64,000 nucleotides of DNA, taken from NCBI RefSeq assembly GCF_014638005.1, contig NZ_BMFG01000011.1, positions 1 to 64,000 on the forward strand, read 5' to 3'. Below are positions 25,438-34,176 of this stretch, in pieces. The stretch's first letter is position 1, and the number at the start of each line of letters is the position of its first letter. The DNA is from Flavobacterium orientale (GTDB lineage Bacteria > Bacteroidota > Bacteroidia > Flavobacteriales > Flavobacteriaceae). The position numbers and the translations under genes were made by a program. Below the pieces are notes generated by a model. The model was not told where the DNA came from and did not search any database. It saw only the letters and a program-made list of their open reading frames with translations.

Positions 25438-25818
25438 TTATTTTAAAAATTTAACCTTAGGAAGCAAAAAATAGATAACTACTATAGCTACTAAACTCCC
25501 AAAAGTGTTTGCAAAAACATCTAGTATTTCAGGCTGTCTTTTGACCGTGATTACTCCTTGTAATATCTCAATTATTATGCCATAAATAACTGAAAATAAA
25601 AAACTAAACAAAAGCTTTGAACCTAAATTTAATCTTTGTTTTGGTAGTGCTAAAAACAAAAAAAGGGTTAGCAAAAAGTAAAAAACAAAGTGTCCTAGTT
25701 TATCTGAATTTTTTACATCAATACGAGGTAAATTTTCTGATTCTACTAGACTTAACAAAGTAATAGTAACAATCCAGAGTACAAAAACAACTTGAAATAT
25801 CTTATGTTTATAATCCAA
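25438..25818 (-). CDS. VanZ family membrane protein
   Basis: 126 residues with four predicted membrane helices. The VanZ-like pattern is clear: [36 protein letters not shown] and [19 protein letters not shown]. The only plausible start is TTG at 25818, 11 bases inside the end of gcvH, so translation is probably coupled. VanZ proteins are linked to glycopeptide tolerance in enterococci, but most bacterial members have no known role. Confidence 0.82.
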   Translation of the reverse strand: MDYKHKIFQVVFVLWIVTITLLSLVESENLPRIDVKNSDKLGHFVFYFLLTLFLFLALPKQRLNLGSKLLFSFLFSVIYGIIIEILQGVITVKRQPEILDVFANTFGSLVAIVVIYFLLPKVKFLK

Positions 25819-26188
25819 TTAATGCTTTATAGGAATCACTATCCAACAAATCTGAAAGTTCTGATGGGTTTGTAATACGCATTTGAATCATCCAACCATC
25901 ACCATAAGGATCGTTGTTAACTTTCTCAGGGTCTGTTTCTAAAAGCTCATTAAAAGCAACAATTTCACCCGAAACAGGTAAAAATAAATCGGAAACGGTT
26001 TTAACTGCTTCAACAGTTCCGAAAACTTCATCTCTATCAAGAGTTTGGTCTAGTGTTTCTACTTCAACATAAACAATGTCTCCAAGTTCTTTTTGAGCAA
26101 AATCAGTAATTCCAACAGTAGCTATATCACCATCAATTTTTATCCATTCATGGTCTTTAGTATACTTTAATTCAGCAGGTATATTCAT
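25808..26188 (-). CDS. gcvH: Glycine cleavage system H protein
   Basis: 126 residues, standard length. The lipoyl-domain protein carries the aminomethyl group between the P, T and L proteins. The lipoylated lysine is Lys63 in [12 protein letters not shown]; other family landmarks are YTKDHEW at the start, [17 protein letters not shown] and the C-terminal [12 protein letters not shown]. It lies downstream of sprA with its own -7 element and overlaps the VanZ gene by 11 bases. P, T and L genes are not in this window. Confidence 0.96.
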   Translation of the reverse strand: MNIPAELKYTKDHEWIKIDGDIATVGITDFAQKELGDIVYVEVETLDQTLDRDEVFGTVEAVKTVSDLFLPVSGEIVAFNELLETDPEKVNNDPYGDGWMIQMRITNPSELSDLLDSDSYKALIGL

Positions 26189-26205
26189 ATCTTAATTTGT
26201 TTTAG

Positions 26206-26213
26206 CAAATGTA
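26206..26213 (-). promoter_or_regulatory. -7 promoter element of gcvH
   Basis: TACATTTG on the minus strand, exact TAnnTTTG, 17 bases before the gcvH ATG, within the 69-base gap after sprA. No TTG at the expected distance. Confidence 0.45.
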
Positions 26214-26257
26214 ATTTTTAGTCACTTAATTATAAAATCTTTTTTGAACTATTTCTA

Positions 26258-29200
26258 TTAATTTCCAAAATTATATCGAAGCGTAAATCCTGTTCTGATA
26301 TTAGTCATTGGAAATGAAGTGGATATTACAGCTTTTGAAAACATATGGTCATAATAAAAAATTACAGTCAATTCTTTACTAAAAGCATAATCGGCAGTTA
26401 ATTTTGCTGACCAAAGATTTTGTCCGCCTGCTAATTGATTGTTATCATAATCCAAATAACGAACAATTGTTGTATTGTCTCTAAAAGACAAATCGGTTCT
26501 TATGTTGATATCACTTTTGATTACACCTGTTGGATTATCAGCTAATGTGGATGAAAAAATCACATCTTTAATACGATATCCTAAACCTATAATATATTCT
26601 ACCCCTCTTTGTTCTGTCAATAAATTATTGTCAAAGCTTAAAGAAAGGGCTCTGTCCTTTTTCATTTCGGCCAAAATCTTGAACGAATTCTTCATCTCCA
26701 TATCAACTCGAATCAAAGGATTGAATTGTTCAACTAAGTTAATATTTCCAATCAAAGTCTGATTGTAGTAATTACCACTAACCGGATCAATGGTGTTAGG
26801 ATTTAAATCATATTCAAAATTAGATCGGAATGAATTTATAGTATAAGAAGCTCTGTATCCATGTTGCAAGGAGAATCTTCTGAATTTATCTTTGAAAAAC
26901 TGATAACGCATTAAGCCACTATATTTTACCGTCCAGTTTGGAATGGGCACATTTCTGAAAGGAGTTAATGAAACATCTCCGGCATCTTTCCCTGTGTAAG
27001 CTGATAAAAATGCAGGAATTAATACCGCTTGATTGTTTTTACCATAACCAATAGGATATCCTTCTGCGTCTAAATTCGAAGGATCTGAGATATCTATTCC
27101 TCTTTGAACAGCCAATCGATTAGCAATCTCCAATCGGTTTTGTCTAAATTCATCGAACGGAGCAGAGCCGTTTTCATCACTACTACTAAATGATGTTTTA
27201 ATCATTGAAGTACTGATAGAAAAATTACCGAAAGTATAAGGCGATCTGGAATTATAAACACCATCTGTAACATCATATTGCTCAGAGAAATTTTCCATGT
27301 AATTTCTATCGGCAACTAAATCAATTGTAAAATCAGGAAACAAATCAACTTTGGCAGTAAGATTAAGTTGTTTATTAACTACTTGAGTGAAACTTTGGTT
27401 GAAATCAGGATAGTTGGTTAACCAACCGTTTTTAGCTGCTTCATACCTAACCTCGTCTTGAGCTCCCATAACAAATGCCAGGGAGGGACGTGAAGACCCA
27501 AAGAAACCAATTGTTGGTAAATAGCCCGGCAGCATTGCTCCGGTATTATGTGTATAATTTGCTTGAATATTTTTAACACTTGTCACAAATCCAATCAAAC
27601 CATCCAAAAACACATTGCTCTCTTGGGCTACCGGTTGTCTTGTACTTACAATTTTTTCACCTGGTTTAGGAGGAGCAGGTCTTGGTGTTTGAGCAGGTTT
27701 TTTTGGTCCTTTGGTCAATCCGATATATTTATAAAACATATCCATGTTCAAAGTGGCGTTCAATCGGTGTGAGCCCGAATTTTGAATGGTGTTACCTAAA
27801 TTGTAGGATATACCATCTTCAGCCACATAAGTCCCCAATGCTAAAGAAGCTCGCTGCCAATTATAAGTTCCCGTATAAGAATAAGTTGATTTTAAGAAAC
27901 TCAAAAATGGTAACTTATTTAATGGCAGTTCATAATTTAAAACCAATTGTTGGTTATGTTGGTTTGGTGTACCTATACTCCAATAATCATCCCAAATGGT
28001 ATTGGTATTATCCGGCACATTTTCTTCATCCATATAATTTCTAACAATATTACTGGTTGAAGCGGTATAGTTTATTTTTACAGATTTCGTAAGGTTAAAA
28101 TTAAATCCATATTGGTAATTGAATAAATAATTTCTTCTGTACAAAGCATCCAATGGAATTCCGGCTACCTCTACTTGTCTAAATTGCTGTCTGTTGTATT
28201 GTCTTAAAATATTTGAACTGAAATTAATAGACGACGGTAAATAATTAAAATTGAAATCACTCAATAGTTTCCAGTATTGAGATTTTTTCATAAATGCATT
28301 ATTTTTCAACGGCTCAATAGGTTTGTTTTGAAAAGTATAAGCATAATCAACACCGGTTCGTGTTTGTTTGTCTATATAATCTTCAATTTCAAAATCATGA
28401 CGTTCTACTTGGTTAAATGAATGTGATAACGTTAAATTTTCAACATCATAAACTCTAGGTTTTTGTTCAGGACCACGATCCTTTCTAACACCAATAAAAT
28501 TGATGCTCTTTCTTTTAGTATAATCAATGGCTCTGCTTCTAATATTCTCTCTCTCAGCAGCATCAGGAGTAACATCTAATAACTGTTCTAAACGAATATC
28601 TTGATTAAACGGATCGTATTCAGGTGTAATTATTTGTTCTCCAATTGCATAATTGAATGGTAAATTCAAGCCCCATTTATTAGGTAAAAATTTTCCAAAA
28701 TTAACATTAGTCACAATATCATATTGCTTCATGTCTTCACGACTTCGCTCATTTGCACCTTGCTCAAGTGCTCCAAAACCAATAGTACTCATTCTTCCCA
28801 CAGCAGAAACAGAAATTAAATCCGCCATATTGGAATCCATATTCAAAATAGCTGCCATACCTCCCTGATTATTCATGTCTGAAACGCGGAGCTCATTAAA
28901 CCAAACTTCGCCACGAATATCTCTTTCCATGGAATGCACTTCCTGATTGGTGGTACCGTTTTTTAGACCTATCATAATAGTTCTTACTAAACCAAAATTT
29001 GGATTCCCTTTTATTCCCAAACGTAGTTTTGCCGTTTCTTTGTTTGCCATTGATGGGTCTAATTCTGTTTCATCAACAAAACTAATTCCAAAAGCATCAG
29101 GTGTTGGTGCAGTACCGTTAATGTTTAATATTTTCAGCTTTGTCAGTAATGCCATGGTCAATTCCATTTCATTTTCTTTAGGCCAAATATCTTCAGGAGA

Positions 29201-32200
29201 AACACTAAAGTGTTGGGTTACTTTCAAAGGTATTTCAACCTGATAAAAATTTTCTGTGAAGTCATTTCCGAAACGAACAAAAGCAATCATCTCGTCATCT
29301 TTCAATCCATTAGCGTCATTTCCTTCTGTTGGTAAGGCTTCAGCGTGTAAAAACATTCTCAGCTTATTAAACTGTCTGAAATCCATTTCAATATTTTTGA
29401 AAACGGCTCTTGCATCTCCAGGCTCCAAACCTCCTAATCCCGGTTCTGAAGGTGTTTTTTTAGAAATACGAAGCGAAAGTGATTGTTCATTTTGATTTAC
29501 TACTGTATTCTGATTGTAAAGCTGCTCGCGTTCAACTCCCGGAGGCAAAACATAATTAATGGGTTGTCTGTTGCTGTTTTCTAAAATATTAACCGACAAA
29601 ACATCTAAAGCTGTATCATCATCGTCATTTACTTCAGTTGTTTCGTTAGGATCTAAAGATCTTTCAAAACGTCTCCATTCTCCTCTAACTAATTCCAGAA
29701 CGCCAAAACGCAGGGTTACTTCTTCTGTAAACTCAGTTAAAAACATACGCATAAAACGAATAGATCTAAAATCTGAAATGTTTCCAATTATGTTTTCAGG
29801 TTGTGTTACCGGAATTTTGAATTGAATCCAACGAGCATCCGTAGTTTGATTGCCGGGTCCTGGAATAACGGGTGTAGTTTCAACAATATCTGTAATGTAA
29901 TTTTCACCCACTTGCATTCCCGGTCTTACATCAATACTGTATTCATAATAAGCATTAATCGTGTTCATGGTGTTATCACGATTAATATCTTCTACATCAG
30001 GAAGTGTTGTGTTTCCTCTGTTATTATCGGTTACGGTAACAGGTGAATTTCCTTGAAGACCATTATATTCTTTATACCGTTCAATAATATCACCTTGAGT
30101 ATTAAGATAAAATTGATAATTATCCCCGGCTGGATCAGGCAATCCTGCAAAGGCAGGAAATTGTGCTGCCTCTTCATCATCTGTCAAACCATTAAGTCCC
30201 AAATCTTGTGAAGCTCTGTTTCCTCCGTCAGCATCAAAAGCATAAATAAGTGATTGTGATGCAGGAACTTTACCCCAAATAGTCGGGATAGTGGGTTGAG
30301 ATGAACCCGCATTTGGCAATCCGTTTTCATACATCTTTCTTCCGTCTTTCAAAACGTCTTCAGATATTTCTCCTAAATTAAAATATATTTTTCCTTGATT
30401 TGAAATATCAACTGCTCCTGCTCCAACATAAGGATCCAAAATCCAAAACTGGATGTATTCAACATTTCCCTGTTCAAAGTTAGTGGAATTAATGGCTCGC
30501 ATAATACCTCCAAAATTGGTTTCAGGATTTGGTAAGTTGTTGGTTCCGTTTGCTGCAGTATTGAAATTATAAGGCCCTCTTTCTCTTGGATAATAGGTTA
30601 AATCTAAGGTATTAATTACTGTTGTTTGACCTTGTACTATATCTGTTACAGGAAATAATTCGTTAATAAAAACACGTCTTGTTTTGTTTGTTGCTAAATC
30701 AGCATCAGAAATCGCAGAAGGACGTTGTGAGGTGTAAAATATTGGATCAATACTATACCAAGATAATTTAGCACGCTTAAAACCATATTCCAAAGGAATT
30801 TCAGAGTTTTCTAAAAAGTTATAGGTACTGGCGGTATTTCTTGCAGGTACACTCGCTAAACTCCAAGCGAAAGGGGAACGCATGTCAATTGTTGTTTGCG
30901 AACCTTCAAAATCATCTACATAAAGTGTTGCTTCTCCGTTGAAATTATCAGCACTTGGTGAATCCGGTTTCAAGAACGCAATTTCTCCACGAAGCGATAA
31001 CATAGAAGGTACATCGGTGTCAACAAAAGGAAGCTTATTTGCCACTCGGGTTAAGAAGGGTAATTCCGAAGAATAGTTGGCATTAACGCCATAAATAGTA
31101 TTGTTAACCGACTCCTGCCCAAAGGTTGATTTTTGCGTAAAAGGTCGTTCGGTCATACGTAGAAACGTACCTCCAACTTGGAAGTTTTCAGAAATTTGAT
31201 GTTCTACATTAACTCCGAAAAAACGACGGGTTTGTTGTCCAAAAACGGCGTTGTTTTCTACGGAAACTTCAATAGGTGTACTTGACAACGATGGGTCTAA
31301 AATTCGTACTCTTCCCAATTGGTAATTAACGGTATAATCTACTCCTTCAACTAAAACTCTTCCTCCGGCAGTAACCACCACAGAACCTTGTGGAATGTTA
31401 AATCCTCCAATTGCAATACCATCACCACCGGTTGATTTATAACGTCCTTTTAATTGAAATTTATTCTTATCACTGTCTTGTAATGCAGCAGCTTGTGTAC
31501 TTCTATACATGTTTTGAAACACATATTTATTTTGATTCGTATTATAAGTACTAGGAAAATCATAATCTTGTGCTCCGTCAGTCAACTTATTAAATAACGT
31601 TCTTCCGAAAGGCTCTACTGTTGTAAAAATGATTCTACCATTTTGTGTATCAACAGTTAATCCGGGAATAAAATCAAAAAAACCATCGCCTCCAACCTGC
31701 GGATCATTGTTGTAATTCAACCTATCCAAATTAAACACTTTCAACAGTGGTGTTTCAGCTACCTCATTTCCCGGAGTTGGACTCGGAGGAAAATCACTAC
31801 CCGGAACCGGAGTAATATAATTTAAAGGAGAAGGATCGGTATATAAAATATTAAATCTGAAATCATCTTGACTCAATTGAAAAGCTCCTTGAATTTGATA
31901 GATATTTTTCATCATCAAATTCCAAATAGGTTGATTTACATTGGTTAAATTACTTTTCAATAATTTCAACACCAAACTTTGTGTGGAAGGCACACCATCT
32001 GGATCAACAACGGTAGATTCAACACCATCATTTCCAAACTCACCTACTTGATACACTTCGTCTCCAATAGTATATTGGTAAGCAACAGCCAACACTTCAT
32101 CATTGGTAAGTCGTTGCTGTAACGAAATATAACCCAGTTGTGGATGATAGGTAAATTCGTTTGAAGTTAATTTTCTGGCATTTTCCAATTTAGAATAATC

Positions 32201-33514
32201 CCTTCCTTCACTAACAGTCGTTGGCGGTAAATTGAACCCAAAATCTGTAGTTACAATTTCTCTAATCTCAGGTTTCAACAAACCTTGTGGGTCACCAATT
32301 AATCTAGGGTCAAAAAAGTTGTTTGAGTTTCTTGAAGGTGTATTTGCCAATACGGTCGGATCAAAAACAACGGCCGGATCTAATCCAACAACTTGATTGT
32401 CAGGAATGCCCAAAAGTCTTGCCTCACCCAAATCCTGTAAAGCCACAATATTTCTTAAATTATTACCTTCTTGACCGGGTGTAACACGATTTTGACGATT
32501 GGTAATCCAAACTTCAATTCGGGTTATCTGTACTCTACTATCTATAAACGGATAATTCCTCAACGAAACATCATAACGACTTCTGAAATATTGCGAAAGA
32601 AAAAAGTGTCGGTCAGCATCATAATCTAAAGCGAAAAGTTCAAAATCCTGAAGCGTTCCTCCTCCTTGAGCTGTTACGGAACGTGTTTGTGATTTTTGTT
32701 CAGAAAAAATACCGGTAATAGTTGTTTTTCCAAATTGGAATTGGGCTTTGGCTCCAAACAAACTTTGTGCACCTCTAATCAAGGTGTTGTTCAAAGGCAT
32801 ACTTACGTTACCAACTTCCAGCTTTTGAAGAATAGCATCTTCGTCTGGTGTATATTCTAATTTTATTAAATTTTGAAAAGCAAAGGTAGATTGCGTATCA
32901 TAATTGGCGTTTACCGCCAATCGTGTTCCCACTTTTCCCGTCAAACTCATACTGATGCGTTGGTCAAAATCAAAGGTAGTATTCGTTCGGTTTCTTGGAG
33001 AAAAGGATGGATTGTCTTGTTTGGTATAGCGAACGCCTAAATCCATTTCAACAGAACCTCTCGGCTGCACATCAATAGTGTTGCTCCCAAAAATGGTTTC
33101 AAAAAAACCGGAATTCACATAATATCTGGGTAATAAATCTTTTTGAGCGGCTTCACTTCCGGCTTTTTTACCTTCAATTGCATCTAATTTTTGCTTGAAA
33201 TAATTACGCATCGCTTCTTTTTGAACCAAATCATGATATTCTTTTGGGGTCAAAATTAAAGGATAGGTAATGTTATATTCACCTATAGTATTGTTGTAAA
33301 TATAGCGATCAGTGATGGGATCATAAGTATAAGCAGCCAAGATGCTGTTTGGGTTGTTTAACAGAATTTTTCCAATAGAAAAACCTGTCGAATCCTGTGG
33401 GGTTTGCGTGTCTTCATCTTCCTGTGAAAAACCATAAAAACCAGAACAAAAAACCAACAATAACAGTATGATTCTTTTTACAATTCGTAATCGATTAGTA
33501 GTAACCTTTTTCAA
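26258..33514 (-). CDS. sprA: SprA/Sov, outer-membrane translocon of type IX secretion
   Basis: 2,418 residues, the size of the flavobacterial SprA. It is the very large outer-membrane barrel that exports proteins carrying type IX sorting signals, and is needed for gliding. A signal peptide (KRIILLLLVFCSGFYGFSQ) is followed by acidic/Gln-rich sequence, then the characteristic repeated structure of alternating aromatic strands and long periplasmic/plug segments, e.g. VDTDVPSMLSLRGEIAFLKP, ATLYVDDFEGSQTTIDMRSPFAWSLASVP, a known SprA landmark, and a C-terminus ending NIRTGFTLRYNFGN. The start is TTG at 33514, 3 bases after the ruvA stop; no ATG precedes the signal peptide. It is thus co-transcribed and probably translationally coupled with ruvA. 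Assignment firm. Confidence 0.96.
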   Translation of the reverse strand: MKKVTTNRLRIVKRIILLLLVFCSGFYGFSQEDEDTQTPQDSTGFSIGKILLNNPNSILAAYTYDPITDRYIYNNTIGEYNITYPLILTPKEYHDLVQKEAMRNYFKQKLDAIEGKKAGSEAAQKDLLPRYYVNSGFFETIFGSNTIDVQPRGSVEMDLGVRYTKQDNPSFSPRNRTNTTFDFDQRISMSLTGKVGTRLAVNANYDTQSTFAFQNLIKLEYTPDEDAILQKLEVGNVSMPLNNTLIRGAQSLFGAKAQFQFGKTTITGIFSEQKSQTRSVTAQGGGTLQDFELFALDYDADRHFFLSQYFRSRYDVSLRNYPFIDSRVQITRIEVWITNRQNRVTPGQEGNNLRNIVALQDLGEARLLGIPDNQVVGLDPAVVFDPTVLANTPSRNSNNFFDPRLIGDPQGLLKPEIREIVTTDFGFNLPPTTVSEGRDYSKLENARKLTSNEFTYHPQLGYISLQQRLTNDEVLAVAYQYTIGDEVYQVGEFGNDGVESTVVDPDGVPSTQSLVLKLLKSNLTNVNQPIWNLMMKNIYQIQGAFQLSQDDFRFNILYTDPSPLNYITPVPGSDFPPSPTPGNEVAETPLLKVFNLDRLNYNNDPQVGGDGFFDFIPGLTVDTQNGRIIFTTVEPFGRTLFNKLTDGAQDYDFPSTYNTNQNKYVFQNMYRSTQAAALQDSDKNKFQLKGRYKSTGGDGIAIGGFNIPQGSVVVTAGGRVLVEGVDYTVNYQLGRVRILDPSLSSTPIEVSVENNAVFGQQTRRFFGVNVEHQISENFQVGGTFLRMTERPFTQKSTFGQESVNNTIYGVNANYSSELPFLTRVANKLPFVDTDVPSMLSLRGEIAFLKPDSPSADNFNGEATLYVDDFEGSQTTIDMRSPFAWSLASVPARNTASTYNFLENSEIPLEYGFKRAKLSWYSIDPIFYTSQRPSAISDADLATNKTRRVFINELFPVTDIVQGQTTVINTLDLTYYPRERGPYNFNTAANGTNNLPNPETNFGGIMRAINSTNFEQGNVEYIQFWILDPYVGAGAVDISNQGKIYFNLGEISEDVLKDGRKMYENGLPNAGSSQPTIPTIWGKVPASQSLIYAFDADGGNRASQDLGLNGLTDDEEAAQFPAFAGLPDPAGDNYQFYLNTQGDIIERYKEYNGLQGNSPVTVTDNNRGNTTLPDVEDINRDNTMNTINAYYEYSIDVRPGMQVGENYITDIVETTPVIPGPGNQTTDARWIQFKIPVTQPENIIGNISDFRSIRFMRMFLTEFTEEVTLRFGVLELVRGEWRRFERSLDPNETTEVNDDDDTALDVLSVNILENSNRQPINYVLPPGVEREQLYNQNTVVNQNEQSLSLRISKKTPSEPGLGGLEPGDARAVFKNIEMDFRQFNKLRMFLHAEALPTEGNDANGLKDDEMIAFVRFGNDFTENFYQVEIPLKVTQHFSVSPEDIWPKENEMELTMALLTKLKILNINGTAPTPDAFGISFVDETELDPSMANKETAKLRLGIKGNPNFGLVRTIMIGLKNGTTNQEVHSMERDIRGEVWFNELRVSDMNNQGGMAAILNMDSNMADLISVSAVGRMSTIGFGALEQGANERSREDMKQYDIVTNVNFGKFLPNKWGLNLPFNYAIGEQIITPEYDPFNQDIRLEQLLDVTPDAAERENIRSRAIDYTKRKSINFIGVRKDRGPEQKPRVYDVENLTLSHSFNQVERHDFEIEDYIDKQTRTGVDYAYTFQNKPIEPLKNNAFMKKSQYWKLLSDFNFNYLPSSINFSSNILRQYNRQQFRQVEVAGIPLDALYRRNYLFNYQYGFNFNLTKSVKINYTASTSNIVRNYMDEENVPDNTNTIWDDYWSIGTPNQHNQQLVLNYELPLNKLPFLSFLKSTYSYTGTYNWQRASLALGTYVAEDGISYNLGNTIQNSGSHRLNATLNMDMFYKYIGLTKGPKKPAQTPRPAPPKPGEKIVSTRQPVAQESNVFLDGLIGFVTSVKNIQANYTHNTGAMLPGYLPTIGFFGSSRPSLAFVMGAQDEVRYEAAKNGWLTNYPDFNQSFTQVVNKQLNLTAKVDLFPDFTIDLVADRNYMENFSEQYDVTDGVYNSRSPYTFGNFSISTSMIKTSFSSSDENGSAPFDEFRQNRLEIANRLAVQRGIDISDPSNLDAEGYPIGYGKNNQAVLIPAFLSAYTGKDAGDVSLTPFRNVPIPNWTVKYSGLMRYQFFKDKFRRFSLQHGYRASYTINSFRSNFEYDLNPNTIDPVSGNYYNQTLIGNINLVEQFNPLIRVDMEMKNSFKILAEMKKDRALSLSFDNNLLTEQRGVEYIIGLGYRIKDVIFSSTLADNPTGVIKSDINIRTDLSFRDNTTIVRYLDYDNNQLAGGQNLWSAKLTADYAFSKELTVIFYYDHMFSKAVISTSFPMTNIRTGFTLRYNFGN

Positions 33515-33517
33515 GAG

Positions 33518-34099
33518 TTATAAGTTTTTTAAAGCTTGTTTTATAATTGTTTCAATTGTTGCGTCAGGATTTTCTTTGACCATTCTATCTACTACTTTTT
33601 CTGCTAATTTTTTGTTAAATCCTAAAACCTCCAAAGCAGATAACGCTTCATCTTTATTTGTATTGTTTGTAACAGTAGAAACTTCGTCTAAGTCGTATAT
33701 TTTTATTACTTTCTCTTTCAAATCCAAAATGACTCTTTGTGCCGTTTTGGCTCCAATTCCCTTAATGGATTGTATGGAATTCACATCAGCAGTTGCAATG
33801 GCTTGTATTATTTGTTTGGGATGCAAGGAGGACAACATAGTTCGTGCTATTGAAGCTCCAATTCCGGAAACAGACAACAAAAGTTTGAAAAGTTCTTTTT
33901 CAGACTTCTCTACAAATCCAAATAAAGTATGGGAATCCTCTTTTACTTGAAGGAAAGTAAATAATTTTATGTTTTCGGAATCCGGAAGCAGCGAATAGGT
34001 ATGCAAAGAAATGTTGATATCATAGCCAACCCCATTGCAGTCAATGACTACAGAAGTTGGTGTTTTTTCTGCTAATCTCCCTTGAATATACGCTATCAT
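33518..34099 (-). CDS. ruvA: Holliday junction branch migration protein RuvA
   Basis: 193 residues, normal length. RuvA tetramers bind the junction and recruit the RuvB motors (gene at 39265-40290). Domain I is MIAYIQGRLAEKTPTSVVIDCNGVGYDINI; domain II holds the two helix-hairpin-helix motifs LLSVSGIGASIARTML and IKGIGAKTAQRVILDL; domain III (about 145-193, ALSALEVLGFNKKLAEKVVDRM) is the RuvB-binding part. First gene of the ruvA-sprA unit, with a good promoter upstream. Confidence 0.96.
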   Translation of the reverse strand: MIAYIQGRLAEKTPTSVVIDCNGVGYDINISLHTYSLLPDSENIKLFTFLQVKEDSHTLFGFVEKSEKELFKLLLSVSGIGASIARTMLSSLHPKQIIQAIATADVNSIQSIKGIGAKTAQRVILDLKEKVIKIYDLDEVSTVTNNTNKDEALSALEVLGFNKKLAEKVVDRMVKENPDATIETIIKQALKNL

Positions 34100-34118
34100 T
34101 TACCGGCTAAGTTACTTT

Positions 34119-34148
34119 CAAAAGTAACAAAAAACTTTAATTTACAAA
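34119..34148 (-). promoter_or_regulatory. Promoter of ruvA-sprA with overlapping palindrome
   Basis: On the minus strand TTTG (34148-34145), an 18-base spacer, TACTTTTG (34126-34119); 20 bases before the ruvA ATG. The perfect palindrome GTTACTTT-CA-AAAGTAAC (34111-34128) covers the -7 element and could be an operator. Confidence 0.65.
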
Positions 34149-34176
34149 CAAATAACAATAGAAACACAAAAAAACT

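Noticed and set aside
33468..33950. 160-codon plus-strand open frame opposite ruvA and the sprA start
   Set aside because: Antisense to a well-conserved gene; amino-acid composition reflects the complementary strand.
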